A stretch of 34,053 nucleotides of DNA from an uncultured Coriobacteriaceae bacterium. GTDB taxonomy: Bacteria; Actinomycetota; Coriobacteriia; Coriobacteriales; Atopobiaceae. The stretch is from NCBI GenBank assembly GCA_902797175.1, contig CADBRX010000160.1, positions 1-34,053 on the forward strand, read 5' to 3'. Under the pieces are notes generated by a model. That model was not told the origin of the DNA. It searched no databases and was given only the letters and a program-made list of their open reading frames with translations. The translations under genes and the position numbers were made by a program. Numbering within the stretch: the first letter of the stretch is position 1; each line of letters begins with the position of its first letter. Below are positions 25,017 through 32,982 of this stretch, piece after piece.

Positions 25017-26981
25017 ATGTTCGAGAAGCTCTTTGAGCCCGTGACCATCAACAAGATGGTGGTGCCCAACCGCCTGGTGTTCGAGCCGATGGGCAACTAC
25101 TACGCGGAGCTGGACGGTAAGGCGAGCCAGCGGGACTGCGACTTCTACGCGGTGCGCGGCGCGGGTGGCTGTGGCCTCGTCATAACGGAGGTCTGCTCGG
25201 TCAATCGCGTGCACGGCCGAGGCGACGCGCGCAACCTGCTTATCGACAACGACGAGGCCATTCCGAGCTTTGCCAAGATGGCACAGGCCGTGCAGGCAAC
25301 GGGTGCTAAGTTTGCAGTCGAGATCTATCATCCTGGCTGCCAGGGCGTGCCTCCGCTGTGCGAAGACGGCATGACCGTGAGCCCTTCGGGTCAGGAGTCC
25401 CAGCTCACCCACGCTCCTACGCGTGCGCTCGAACATGACGAGGTGCTGGGCGTCATCGACGACTTCATCCAGGGCGGCATTCGCGTCTGGAAGTCGGGTG
25501 CCGATGCCGTCGAGCTGCACTGCGCCCATGGCTACCTGCTCTGCCAGTTCCTCTCGCCCTACACCAACCATCGCGATGACGAATTTGGCGGCAGCCTCGA
25601 AAACCGTGCCGAGATCGTGCGTCGCATCATCGAAGGCATCCGCAAGGGCACGAGTCCCGACTTCCCGATCATCGTGCGCCTGTCCGCCGACGAATACATG
25701 CGCATGCTGGGCATCGAAGACGGCATTACGCTCGACATGGCGGTCGAGTACTGCAAGCTCTTCGAGTCGTGGGGCGCCGACGCCATCGACGTGAGCGCCG
25801 GCAACTACGAGACCATGAACTGGGCTTGGGAGCCGGTGGGATTTGACGAGGGGTGGAAGTCCGTCAACGGCAAGACCATCGCGGCCGCCGTCGACATTCC
25901 GGTCATCGCCTGCTCGGTGGTGCGCCATCCCGAGACGGCGATGGACCTGATTGACGGCGGCGTGGCCATGGTGGGCTCCGCGCGCCAGTTCTTTGCCGAT
26001 CCCGATTGGGGCAACAAGGTGCGTGAGGGTGGCAGTAAGCTCATTCGTCCCTGCATCAGCTGCATGCGCTGCATCGAGAGCCTGATGGCCGCGCACGAGG
26101 ACCCGTACAGCCCGATGGTCTGTTCGGTCAATCCCGAGGCTGGCCGCGAATGCGACCTGGCCCCACTCAAGAAGGACGGGGACGGTCGCAAGGTCGTCAT
26201 CGTAGGTTCTGGCCCGGCTGGGCTGGAGGCTGCGCGTGTGCTTGGCCTTCGCGGCTTTGAGGTTGTGGTGCTCGAGAAGGCGGGCAAGGTCGGCGGTCAG
26301 CTCGTCTTTGCAGCAAGGCCACCCAAGAAGTGGCGCCTCGACTGGCTCATCCGCTATTACGAGGCCGCGCTCGCGGACCTGCCCGTGGAGATTCGCACGG
26401 GCGTCGAGGCCACGGCAGAGCTCATCCAGGCCGAAGCTCCCGTGGCGGTCATCTGGGCTGCGGGCTCCGTTCCCGTTAAGCCCGGCTCCATCCCTGGTCT
26501 GGACGGCGAGCTCGTGCTGACCCCGCCCGAGGCGATTATGGCCGATCCTGCGCTCACGGGAGAGCATGTCGTGGTGGTTGGCTCTGGCATGACGGGCATC
26601 GAGGTGGCCGAGATGCTTTCTGCCGAGCAGGGCTGCCACGTGGACCTCTACGAAATGGTGGACGAGATCGGTCCGGGCATCTTCTTCCAGAACATGATCG
26701 ACATCATGGGACGCCTTGGCGCTACGGACACTACGCTCAATCCGGGACACCGGCTGCTTGAGGTTGTGGGCAACAAGGCAACGTTCGAGAAGAAGGACGG
26801 AGAGAAGGTCGAGGTCGCGTTTGACCACATGGTTCTTTCGCTGGGCATGCGTCCGGTTGCCGCTCCTGCTTGGACGGCGGAGCTGGGCGTGTCCGTGATT
26901 GAGGCTGGTGACTCCACCGCCGTCGGCCGCATTCAGGAGGCCGTGGCCGGAGGCTACGACGCCGCGCGGTCCATCAAGTAG
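25017..26981 (+). CDS. Old Yellow Enzyme-type oxidoreductase with Fe-S and FAD/NAD domains
   Basis: A 654-residue enzyme of the 2,4-dienoyl-CoA reductase/2-enoate reductase group (FadH, BaiCD/BaiH relatives). Residues 1-340 are the FMN-binding TIM barrel with the phrase HGYLLCQFLSPYTNHRDDEFGGSLENR. Cys346, Cys349 and Cys352 (CISCMRC) and Cys369 should bind a 4Fe-4S cluster. A Rossmann FAD motif (VVIVGSGPAGLEAA, about 393) and a second NAD(P) motif (VVVVGSGMTGIEVAEM, about 523) complete electron transfer from NAD(P)H. AAAGGAGAGG precedes ATG 25017. Relatives reduce unsaturated acyl-CoAs, bile-acid intermediates, phenolics or drugs; the substrate cannot be told. It is monocistronic and ends before a long palindrome. 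Confidence 0.92.
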   Translation: MFEKLFEPVTINKMVVPNRLVFEPMGNYYAELDGKASQRDCDFYAVRGAGGCGLVITEVCSVNRVHGRGDARNLLIDNDEAIPSFAKMAQAVQATGAKFAVEIYHPGCQGVPPLCEDGMTVSPSGQESQLTHAPTRALEHDEVLGVIDDFIQGGIRVWKSGADAVELHCAHGYLLCQFLSPYTNHRDDEFGGSLENRAEIVRRIIEGIRKGTSPDFPIIVRLSADEYMRMLGIEDGITLDMAVEYCKLFESWGADAIDVSAGNYETMNWAWEPVGFDEGWKSVNGKTIAAAVDIPVIACSVVRHPETAMDLIDGGVAMVGSARQFFADPDWGNKVREGGSKLIRPCISCMRCIESLMAAHEDPYSPMVCSVNPEAGRECDLAPLKKDGDGRKVVIVGSGPAGLEAARVLGLRGFEVVVLEKAGKVGGQLVFAARPPKKWRLDWLIRYYEAALADLPVEIRTGVEATAELIQAEAPVAVIWAAGSVPVKPGSIPGLDGELVLTPPEAIMADPALTGEHVVVVGSGMTGIEVAEMLSAEQGCHVDLYEMVDEIGPGIFFQNMIDIMGRLGATDTTLNPGHRLLEVVGNKATFEKKDGEKVEVAFDHMVLSLGMRPVAAPAWTAELGVSVIEAGDSTAVGRIQEAVAGGYDAARSIK

Positions 26982-26992
26982 CTTTTGCTGCT

Positions 26993-27048
26993 ATACGAAA
27001 GGGTCCCACCCCTACGTATCGATACGTAGGGGTGGGACCCTTTCGTAT
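26993..27048. repeat. 56-bp perfect palindrome between convergent genes
   Basis: The 28-base left half, beginning ATACGAAAGGGTCCC, is the exact reverse complement of the right half, with no loop; the centre is ATC|GAT. It lies 11 bases after the reductase stop and 2 bases before the stop of the leftward exonuclease. No U-tract flanks it. It shares ATACGAAAGGG and CCCCTACGTATC with the element at 30714-30774, so both belong to one repeat family. As RNA it would be a very stable hairpin on either strand. Confidence 0.9.
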
Positions 27049-27050
27049 CG

Positions 27051-27833
27051 CTACAGCTCGATGGTGAGCTCGACGGGGCAGTGGTCGCTGCCAAAGATCT
27101 CCGAAAGGATGGCGGCCCCTGTTACCTGGTCCGCGATGTCGTTGCTTACCAGGAAGTAGTCGATGCGCCAGCCCGCGTTTCGGGCACGGGCGCGCATGCG
27201 GTAGCTCCACCAGCTGTAGGCACCTTCCAGTTCGGGGAAGCGTGCGCGGAAGGTATCGGTGAAGCCGGCATCAAGAAGGGCCGAGAAGCCCGCGCGCTCC
27301 TCGTCAGAAAAGCCTGCGTTGCCTCGGTTGGGGCCTGGGTTCTTGAGGTCGATCTCCTCGTGGGCAACGTTGAAGTCGCCGCAGGTGACGACCGGCTTCT
27401 CTTGGGCAAGCTCGCTCAGGAACTTGCGATAGTGCTCGTCCCAGACCATGCGCTCGTCAATGCGGGCCAGCCCATCCTTGGCGTTGGGCGTGTACACGTT
27501 GACGAACCAGTACGTGGGAAACTCGAGCGCGCAGACGCGCCCCTCGTCGTCGGCGCAGGGGCATCCTATCTGCCGTACCACTTGCAGCGGCTCCTCGCGC
27601 GAGAAGACCGCGGTGCCTGAATAGCCCTTGCGCTCGGCGTGGTTCCAGGTCTGCACGTATCCCGGGAGGTCAAGCTTGAGCTGCCCCTCCTGCATCTTGG
27701 TTTCCTGTATGGCAAAGACGTCGGCATCAAGGGTGTTGAAGATTTCGACAAAGCTGGGCTCCTTCTTCATCACGGCGCGGAGTCCGTTGACGTTCCAAGA
27801 AATGAGTCGCAGCTCACGGGCGGTGTTTGCCAT
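27051..27833 (-). CDS. xth: Exodeoxyribonuclease III (AP endonuclease)
   Basis: A 260-residue base-excision-repair enzyme that cuts 5' of abasic sites and removes 3' blocks. Family motifs: LISWNVNGLRA (Asn16), IQETK (Glu44), YTPNA, CGDFNVAHEEIDL, a WRIDYFLVS segment, and GSDHCPV with His251 as the general base. This EndoIV-independent ExoA/XthA type is 250-260 residues, as here. AAAGGAGG precedes ATG 27833. It is transcribed alone, towards the reductase gene, and ends at the palindrome. Confidence 0.95.
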   Translation of the reverse strand: MANTARELRLISWNVNGLRAVMKKEPSFVEIFNTLDADVFAIQETKMQEGQLKLDLPGYVQTWNHAERKGYSGTAVFSREEPLQVVRQIGCPCADDEGRVCALEFPTYWFVNVYTPNAKDGLARIDERMVWDEHYRKFLSELAQEKPVVTCGDFNVAHEEIDLKNPGPNRGNAGFSDEERAGFSALLDAGFTDTFRARFPELEGAYSWWSYRMRARARNAGWRIDYFLVSNDIADQVTGAAILSEIFGSDHCPVELTIEL

Positions 27834-27945
27834 GTGTTCCCTCCTTTATGTCGTGCGACCAGTATAGCGAAAGACGAGTGGGCACGAAGCTTTTCCCAAG
27901 ACCTGGACCCTCTCGTCTATAGCGAACAAAAGTTTTATTCAGATA

Positions 27946-27973
27946 TTGACATAAAGAACAAACGTACTAAACT
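27946..27973 (+). promoter_or_regulatory. Promoter of the Rpn-like gene
   Basis: A perfect -35 TTGACA (27946-27951) and TAAACT (27968-27973) are separated by 16 bases in a locally AT-rich stretch. The start codon at 28005 follows about 30 bases later. Confidence 0.6.
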
Positions 27974-28004
27974 ATTGTTGAACAGCAAAACGAAGGGAGC
28001 CGCC

Positions 28005-28970
28005 ATGGCATCACAGGACTACACCGGTATTCAGTTACGCAACATGAGGGATCTTGAGCGGAGCTGGAACAACCTTACGTTCGAAAACGACTTCGTGTTC
28101 GGTGCGGTGCTCAGGTCTGATCTTGATCTCTGTCGCCGGCTTCTCGAAGCCGTCCTTGACATGCCCATCGAAAGAGTCGCCCTTGTTCAGCAACAACGGA
28201 CGACTGACATATCGTACGAAGCAAAGGCGGTTCGGCTTGACGTTTACGTTGCGGATGGCACGGGCATGGTCTATGACATTGAAATGCAGCGCCTCAACGC
28301 CACCAACCTTCCGCGACGCGCACGATACTACCAGTCGCTCCTCGACGCGGAGCAGCTCGATAAAGGCGCCGACTACAACGATCTGCCCGATACCTTCGTC
28401 ATCTTCTTCTGCACGTTCGACCCGTTCAGAAAGGGCTTTCGCCGATACACCTTCAAGCAGACATGCCAGGAAGATTCCAGCATCGAGGTGGAAGACGGAA
28501 CGACGCGTATGTTCTTGAACTCATCTGGCAGAAAAGGGGAAGTGTCGAAAGACCTCGAGGAGCTTCTGTTGTATCTCAACGGCGGGTATCATAGCGATAA
28601 CAGCCTTGTTGGAGATATCGATGCAGGCGTCAAGCGCGTTCTTGCATCAGATGAGCTGAGGAGGCAGTTTGTCGTGTTGGAGCTAAAGCTGATGGACGAA
28701 CGGCGTGCCGCCATCCAGGAGGGGCGTGCCGAAGGTCTTGCTCAAGGACGCGCCGAGGGACGCGCCGAGGGACGCGCCGAGGGACGCGCCGAAGGCCTTG
28801 CCGAGGGACGCGAGGAGGGCCGTGCCGATGCGATTGCTGTCCTTTCAGAACTTAAGGGTGCGCTCGTTTCTGCCGGGCGGGAAGGCGAGCTGCTCGAGGC
28901 GCTTGACAGTCCCGAAAGGCTCGAAGAGCTTTGCGGAGAGTTTGGCATTGCCGCCAAAGGGGACGGTTAA
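28005..28970 (+). CDS. Rpn/PD-(D/E)XK nuclease-family transposase-like protein
   Basis: A 321-residue protein of the PDDEXK_2 (Rpn, YhgA-like) family. The nuclease core shows LDVYVADGTGMVYDIEMQ, giving D-x(n)-E-x-Q, within FENDFVFGAVL...RRARYYQSLLD, a typical layout. DTFVIFFCTFDPFRKGFRRYTF and FLNSSGRKGEVSKDLEELLLYL are also family blocks. Residues about 225-265 are a reiterated EGRAEG/EGLAEG segment encoded by 12-base DNA repeats. GAAGGGAG precedes ATG 28005; an upstream in-frame extension overlaps the exonuclease gene and is not used. Such proteins have been linked to recombination promotion and to phage defence. No inverted terminal repeats or target duplications frame it, so it is not a complete IS. 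Upstream DNA is AT-rich, suggesting acquisition. Confidence 0.85.
   Translation: MASQDYTGIQLRNMRDLERSWNNLTFENDFVFGAVLRSDLDLCRRLLEAVLDMPIERVALVQQQRTTDISYEAKAVRLDVYVADGTGMVYDIEMQRLNATNLPRRARYYQSLLDAEQLDKGADYNDLPDTFVIFFCTFDPFRKGFRRYTFKQTCQEDSSIEVEDGTTRMFLNSSGRKGEVSKDLEELLLYLNGGYHSDNSLVGDIDAGVKRVLASDELRRQFVVLELKLMDERRAAIQEGRAEGLAQGRAEGRAEGRAEGRAEGLAEGREEGRADAIAVLSELKGALVSAGREGELLEALDSPERLEELCGEFGIAAKGDG
28746..28793 (+). repeat. 12-base tandem repeat coding for EGRA units
   Basis: GGACGCGCCGAG is repeated four times in register (28746, 28758, 28770, 28782; the last ends GAA). More diverged units follow to about 28830. The repeat keeps frame and would allow length change by slippage in steps of four residues. 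Confidence 0.9.
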
Positions 28971-28978
28971 AGCAAGAC

Positions 28979-28995
28979 GGCGTGCGTATCACGCC
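28979..28995. terminator. Short hairpin between convergent genes
   Basis: GGCGTG (28979-28984) pairs with CACGCC (28990-28995) around CGTAT. It covers the 18-base gap between the Rpn-like and patatin genes and overlaps the patatin stop region. No U-tract, so a weak terminator at best. Confidence 0.35.
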
Positions 28996-29879
28996 TGCAC
29001 AAACGCATGAATGCGGTCGACCTCGCGCAAACCCTGAGCATGGCCGAGCTCGTAGGCCCGCTCGAGCTCTGCGGTGTCAAGCGTCGTGTTCTTCACGGGC
29101 ATGGTGTCGGGACGGATGACGAGCGCCTGACCTGCCCGCTCTAGCGCGCTCACGTGGTCGAGCTCCTGGTTATAGCGCTCGGCTCTGGAAAGAAGCGCCT
29201 CGATCACCGCGGGATACGCTGCAAACATGCGCTTGATGGCCATCCTGACGGCGGAAGGAAACGGGTGCTTGCGGTAGCCTTCCACGCGTGTGGCCACGAG
29301 TAGAAGGCGCTCGAAGCCGTCGTGCTCTGCCATGGGCGTCGGAAGGCCAGCGCCCTCTCCCAGGCCGCCATCAAACAGCACGCGCCCCTCGACGGGCTCT
29401 GGTTTCATGGCGCTGGGGATGGTGGAGCTGGCTCGCACGCGCTTGATCGCCTCCCACACGTTGGGCATGTCCTGCTTGCCAAAGGTCACGGTTCTGCCTG
29501 TGTCGCGATCAAAGGCTTGGATACGAATGCGTGCTGGATTGGCGACAAAGGCATCCCAGGCAAAAGGCGCGAACCCGTCCGCTATGCATCCTTCGTACAA
29601 GTAGTCAGCGTTGAAGTATCCCTTTCCCTTGAGCATCGTACCCAGGCCGCCTACCGGCTCGCTGCCATCCAGCGCCATGAAGGACTTCTTCACGCGTGCC
29701 TGGTCGCGCGAGACGTAGTTGAGCGTGTGGCTTGCTCCTGCGGAGATGCCGCACACATAGTCAAACCAGATCTCACTCTCCAAGAGCGCGTTGGCGATGC
29801 CCGCGGTATATGCCCCGCGGTAGCCGCCTCCCTCAAACAGGAGGGCGCAATCAAACACGTTGTTGGCAAGGGGTTCCAT
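28989..29879 (-). CDS. Patatin-like phospholipase
   Basis: A 296-residue acyl hydrolase. The Ser-Asp dyad is explicit: oxyanion loop EGGGYRGAYTAG (16-27), GISAGAS with nucleophile Ser46, and FDGGLGEG with Asp170. This matches the bacterial YjjU/RssA-type patatin family. The start ATG 29879 has GGGAGG 8 bases upstream; a much longer upstream reading is discarded because it crosses into the divergent sirtuin gene. The N-terminus lacks a signal peptide, so it should act in the cytoplasm or at the inner membrane face on lipids. The C-terminal 60 residues are helical and likely regulatory. Confidence 0.9.
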   Translation of the reverse strand: MEPLANNVFDCALLFEGGGYRGAYTAGIANALLESEIWFDYVCGISAGASHTLNYVSRDQARVKKSFMALDGSEPVGGLGTMLKGKGYFNADYLYEGCIADGFAPFAWDAFVANPARIRIQAFDRDTGRTVTFGKQDMPNVWEAIKRVRASSTIPSAMKPEPVEGRVLFDGGLGEGAGLPTPMAEHDGFERLLLVATRVEGYRKHPFPSAVRMAIKRMFAAYPAVIEALLSRAERYNQELDHVSALERAGQALVIRPDTMPVKNTTLDTAELERAYELGHAQGLREVDRIHAFVQA

Positions 29880-29973
29880 GGATAGAGCCTCCCATCTGGT
29901 GCTACAGTTAAGATGCACGTCAGATATGGTACGCCCATCCGATGGGAGCGTCGCCAGAGAGCGGAGGCAACAC

Positions 29974-30711
29974 ATGGCACGCACGGTCACCGATCCAGTC
30001 GAGGCAGCTGCCGCGCTCGCCTCTTCCGTCAACGCCGCAAAGAGCGTTGTGTTCTTTGGAGGTGCTGGCGTCTCAACCGCGAGCGGCATCCCCGACTTTC
30101 GTAGTGCCGACGGGCTCTACCACCAGCACTTCGCATATCCGCCCGAAACCATGCTGAGCCACAGCTTCTACGTTACGCACACCAAAGAGTTCTACGACTT
30201 CTACCGTGAGCGCATGATTGCGCTGGACGCACGTCCCAACCAGGCACACTACAAGCTGGCGGAGCTCGAGGAGCAGGGCAAGCTGGTCGCCGTGGTCACG
30301 CAAAACATCGACGGCCTGCACCAGATGGCCGGCTCAAAGCGCGTGCTCGAGCTGCATGGCTCGGTCCATCGCAACGTGTGCCAGCGCTGTGGTGCCACGC
30401 AGTCGGCCGAATGGATCATGCAGACCTCGGGCGTGCCGCGCTGTCCCGAGTGTGGTGGTCCCATAAAGCCAGACGTGGTGCTCTACGAGGAGAGCCTTGA
30501 CGAAGATGTGCTCCTTGCCTCCGCGCGTGCCATTGCGAGCTGCGACCTGCTCATCATTGGCGGCACGTCGCTTGTGGTATACCCCGCGGCGGGCCTCGTC
30601 CGCTATTTCCAGGGCAATGAGCTGGTGATTTGCAACCTGCAACCAACGCCGCAGGATAGCGCGGCAGATCTGGTGTGTGCATGCGACATTGCAAAGGCGT
30701 TTGACTGGTAG
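29974..30711 (+). CDS. cobB: Sir2-type NAD-dependent protein deacylase
   Basis: A 245-residue sirtuin that removes acyl groups from lysines, for example on acetyl-CoA synthetase, using NAD. Motifs: [18 protein letters not shown] binds [11 protein letters not shown] and the catalytic His in [12 protein letters not shown]; zinc ligands CQRC and [13 protein letters not shown]; and [22 protein letters not shown] precedes ATG 29974. It is transcribed away from the patatin gene and ends 2 bases before the repeat element at 30714. Length and motifs match class U/III bacterial CobB rather than the Sir2 domains of defence systems. Confidence 0.93.
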   Translation: MARTVTDPVEAAAALASSVNAAKSVVFFGGAGVSTASGIPDFRSADGLYHQHFAYPPETMLSHSFYVTHTKEFYDFYRERMIALDARPNQAHYKLAELEEQGKLVAVVTQNIDGLHQMAGSKRVLELHGSVHRNVCQRCGATQSAEWIMQTSGVPRCPECGGPIKPDVVLYEESLDEDVLLASARAIASCDLLIIGGTSLVVYPAAGLVRYFQGNELVICNLQPTPQDSAADLVCACDIAKAFDW

Positions 30712-30713
30712 CC

Positions 30714-30774
30714 AATACGAAAGGGATATGCCCCTACGTATCACCGATACGAAAGGGATGATCCCTTTCGTATT
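30714..30774. repeat. Palindromic repeat element related to the one at 26993
   Basis: AATACGAAAGGGAT (30714-30727) pairs exactly with ATCCCTTTCGTATT (30761-30774). A further copy, GATACGAAAGGGAT (30746-30759), sits next to the right arm and can form an alternative hairpin with one base between the arms. CCCCTACGTATC (30731-30742) is shared with the element at 26993-27048. The two arrangements differ, as expected for a degenerating repeat family. Confidence 0.85.
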
Positions 30775-30805
30775 GCACCTCTGGTCTGTGTTGACCATTA
30801 GGGGT

Positions 30806-30835
30806 TTCGCCATTTCCCTCAGTCCTCGCTACAAT
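30806..30835 (+). promoter_or_regulatory. Candidate promoter of the folate gene
   Basis: TACAAT (30830-30835) is a good -10, with TTCGCC 18 bases upstream as a poor -35. It lies about 60 bases before the start of the folP-folK gene. Confidence 0.4.
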
Positions 30836-30896
30836 GGTAAGGTGCGACAAATGCGGCTGAATCGAACGGGGCTGCTGCCCCAGGAAGGTCGGACCC

Positions 30897-32339
30897 ATGC
30901 TTCGAGAGGAATACGCAACCTGGCAGTGCGGAGCGCATGAGCTCACGCTCTCTCGCCCGCGCATCATGGGCATCCTCAACGTGACGCCCGACTCCTTCTC
31001 GGACGGTGGGGAGGCCTTTGATCCCGATGCGGCCGTGGCGCGCGCCCTCCAGATGCTGGACGAGGGCGCCGACATCATTGACGTGGGCGGAGAGTCCACG
31101 CGACCGGGTCACGAGCCGGTTTCTGTCGACGAGGAGGCCGAGCGCGTCGCTCCCGTGGTGCGTGGCATCATAAAGGCCGCACCAAGCGCCATCGTCTCCA
31201 TCGACACGCGTCACGCCGACGTCGCGCGGATGTGCCTTGAGCTGGGGGCGTCCATCGTCAACGATGTTTCGGGCTTCACTGACCCATGGATGCAGCAGGT
31301 GGCGGTCGAGTCCGACTGCGGATGCATCATCATGCACTGGAACCAGCCCGATGCCCCATCCACGGCTACCCGTCGCTCGGTTCAGCTCGACTCCATCAAG
31401 CCCGCACGCGTGGTTCAGAGCTCGCGGCGCTTCACCTTGCCGGAAGAGGCCCCCATCATGCGTGAGATCATGGGCTTTCTGGGCGACCAGGCGCGCACGC
31501 TCATGCGCGCGGGGGTGTCGCGCAACCGTCTATGCGTCGATCCCGGCGCAGGCTTTGACAAGACGACGGACGTGGACATCGTCGTGCAGCGCGCGACGCG
31601 CAAGCTCGTCTCAATGGGCTATCCCGTGCTGACTGCCGTCTCGCGCAAGCGCTTTGTGGGTGCCATTTCGGGCGAGAAGAAGGCGAGCGCGCGCGACGCC
31701 GCGACGCTGGGCGTGTGCCTCTCTGCCATCGAAAGTGGCGCACGCATCCTGCGCGTCCACGACGTCAAGGGTACGGCAGACTTCATCAACGCCTATTGGG
31801 CCATGGCAAAAAAGGACCAACGCCAGGCCTTCATTGCCATCGGGTCAAACGAGGGCGATCGCCTCGAGAACCTGTCCGAGGCGGTGCGCCTCATAGACAA
31901 GGTGCCGCTGACCTGCGTGGTTGCGGTGAGCCATGCCTACGAGACCGAGCCAGCGTACGGTATCCCGACGCCTGTGGCTAACGCCGTCATAGAGGTGCGC
32001 ACGGAGTTGCACCCGACGGTCCTCATGGGCGAGCTGCGCTCTGTCGAGGAGCGCATGGGCCGTAAGCGCGACGGCAAGGATCACGACGTCAAAGAGGCGG
32101 GAAGCGAATCCCGCGTTATCGATTGTGACCTCTGCTGGGTCGAGGACGAGCGTCACGCCGGGCAGCTCCTCACCCTGCCTCACCCACGTCTGGGCGAGCG
32201 GGACTTCGTGCTCGTGCCCATGGAGGACCTCATGCACGATCCGGTGCGCTTCCTGACGCACGCGGGCGTGAACGTGCTTATCCCCGAAGAGCGTGTGGGT
32301 CACGTGACGGCGGAGCTGGGCACACTGAGCTGGGAATAG
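30897..32339 (+). CDS. folP-folK: Dihydropteroate synthase-HPPK fusion
   Basis: A 480-residue two-domain folate enzyme. Residues about 20-300 are dihydropteroate synthase: MGILNVTPDSFSDGG, DVGGESTRPG, SIDTRHADVA, CVDPGAGFDKT, TAVSRKRFVG and RVHDV, which join pterin pyrophosphate to p-aminobenzoate and are the sulfonamide target. Residues about 308-480 are hydroxymethyldihydropterin pyrophosphokinase: AFIAIGSNEGDRLENL, YETEPAYG, then SRVIDCDLCW and LPHPRLGERDFVLVPM. The kinase therefore follows the synthase, the reverse of the common FolK-FolP fusion. AGGAAGG precedes ATG 30897. The last HPPK motif is slightly off consensus (DCDL instead of DLDL), but both domains look functional. The BirA-like gene follows after 14 bases. 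Confidence 0.92.
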   Translation: MLREEYATWQCGAHELTLSRPRIMGILNVTPDSFSDGGEAFDPDAAVARALQMLDEGADIIDVGGESTRPGHEPVSVDEEAERVAPVVRGIIKAAPSAIVSIDTRHADVARMCLELGASIVNDVSGFTDPWMQQVAVESDCGCIIMHWNQPDAPSTATRRSVQLDSIKPARVVQSSRRFTLPEEAPIMREIMGFLGDQARTLMRAGVSRNRLCVDPGAGFDKTTDVDIVVQRATRKLVSMGYPVLTAVSRKRFVGAISGEKKASARDAATLGVCLSAIESGARILRVHDVKGTADFINAYWAMAKKDQRQAFIAIGSNEGDRLENLSEAVRLIDKVPLTCVVAVSHAYETEPAYGIPTPVANAVIEVRTELHPTVLMGELRSVEERMGRKRDGKDHDVKEAGSESRVIDCDLCWVEDERHAGQLLTLPHPRLGERDFVLVPMEDLMHDPVRFLTHAGVNVLIPEERVGHVTAELGTLSWE

Positions 32340-32353
32340 AGGGTGCAGAAGCC

Positions 32354-32902
32354 ATGTCCGAAGAGGCCCTTGCATCTGTGACGCTGCGGCCGGCCGTTCC
32401 TATGGGGGCCTATCACGGCCTGGGATACGTCTGCGTGCTGGGCGCTGCCGAGGCGCTCCGCTCGCAGGGTATGGACGTGGGTATTGGTTGGCCGTTTTTT
32501 CTTGTCGACGCGCATTCGCTTGAGGTGTTGGCGGAAGTCCGCGTGCGCGCTGGTTACGACGAGGGGATGTTTGCCCGCTGCGAGGTCGTAAAGGGGGAGG
32601 GCGCTGCCGCCGCGTTCCCGCCTGATACCGTCATTGCGGGCGTTGCCAGTCGCGTGGACGCATGGGCCGCGGACGTGGCTGCCGGCCGCGCCAAGGCAGG
32701 TCCCGTCGCTCCCGTGCTCTCCGACTACTTTGACCTCGTGCCGCTGCTGGGGAGGCCTGCCCGAGCGCTCTACCCAAATGGGAACGTCATGGCCACCGGC
32801 ACCTTTGCGGGCATCGACATCTGGGGTCGCGCAACGTTGCGCACCGAAGACGGCCGCGAGCTTGAATTTGCCCCAGAGCAGGCATCGGTTGTGCCAGCGT
32901 GA
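32354..32902 (+). CDS. Degenerate biotin-protein-ligase-like protein
   Basis: A 182-residue protein. The segment YVCVLGAAEALRSQGMDVGIGWPFFLVDAHSLEVLAEVRV aligns by eye with the BirA core around its KWPND motif, here GWPFF, so the catalytic lysine is missing. The front of the BirA catalytic domain (GRGRxGR) is absent. The end (MATGTFAGIDIWGRATLRTEDGRELEFAPEQASVV) matches the SH3-like C-terminal domain of BirA. Position supports this: birA often sits directly before coaX, as here. It is likely a relic or a non-catalytic biotin- or AMP-binding protein. The assignment rests on pattern and context only. It should share a transcript with folP-folK. Confidence 0.55.
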   Translation: MSEEALASVTLRPAVPMGAYHGLGYVCVLGAAEALRSQGMDVGIGWPFFLVDAHSLEVLAEVRVRAGYDEGMFARCEVVKGEGAAAAFPPDTVIAGVASRVDAWAADVAAGRAKAGPVAPVLSDYFDLVPLLGRPARALYPNGNVMATGTFAGIDIWGRATLRTEDGRELEFAPEQASVVPA

Positions 32903-32982
32903 CCCTCGCGACCCGTTGAGGTGCTCTTGTTCTGCGGCGGTGCGCTAGACTGCTGCTCGAGGTAGCTAAGCGAGGAGGCATC

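Noticed and set aside
24978..26828. 616-residue open frame on the minus strand
   Set aside because: Antisense shadow of the reductase gene, with His/Arg/Ala-rich composition and no recognisable domain.
26993..27048. Ordinary intrinsic terminator
   Set aside because: No U-tract follows on either strand, and sequence sharing with 30714-30774 points to a repeat family.
28005..28970. Complete insertion sequence
   Set aside because: No terminal inverted repeats or target duplication were seen around the Rpn-like gene.
28989..30711. Patatin plus Sir2 as an antiphage module
   Set aside because: They are divergent, and both match housekeeping families (YjjU-like, CobB-like with zinc cysteines). 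No sensor or TIR partner is near.
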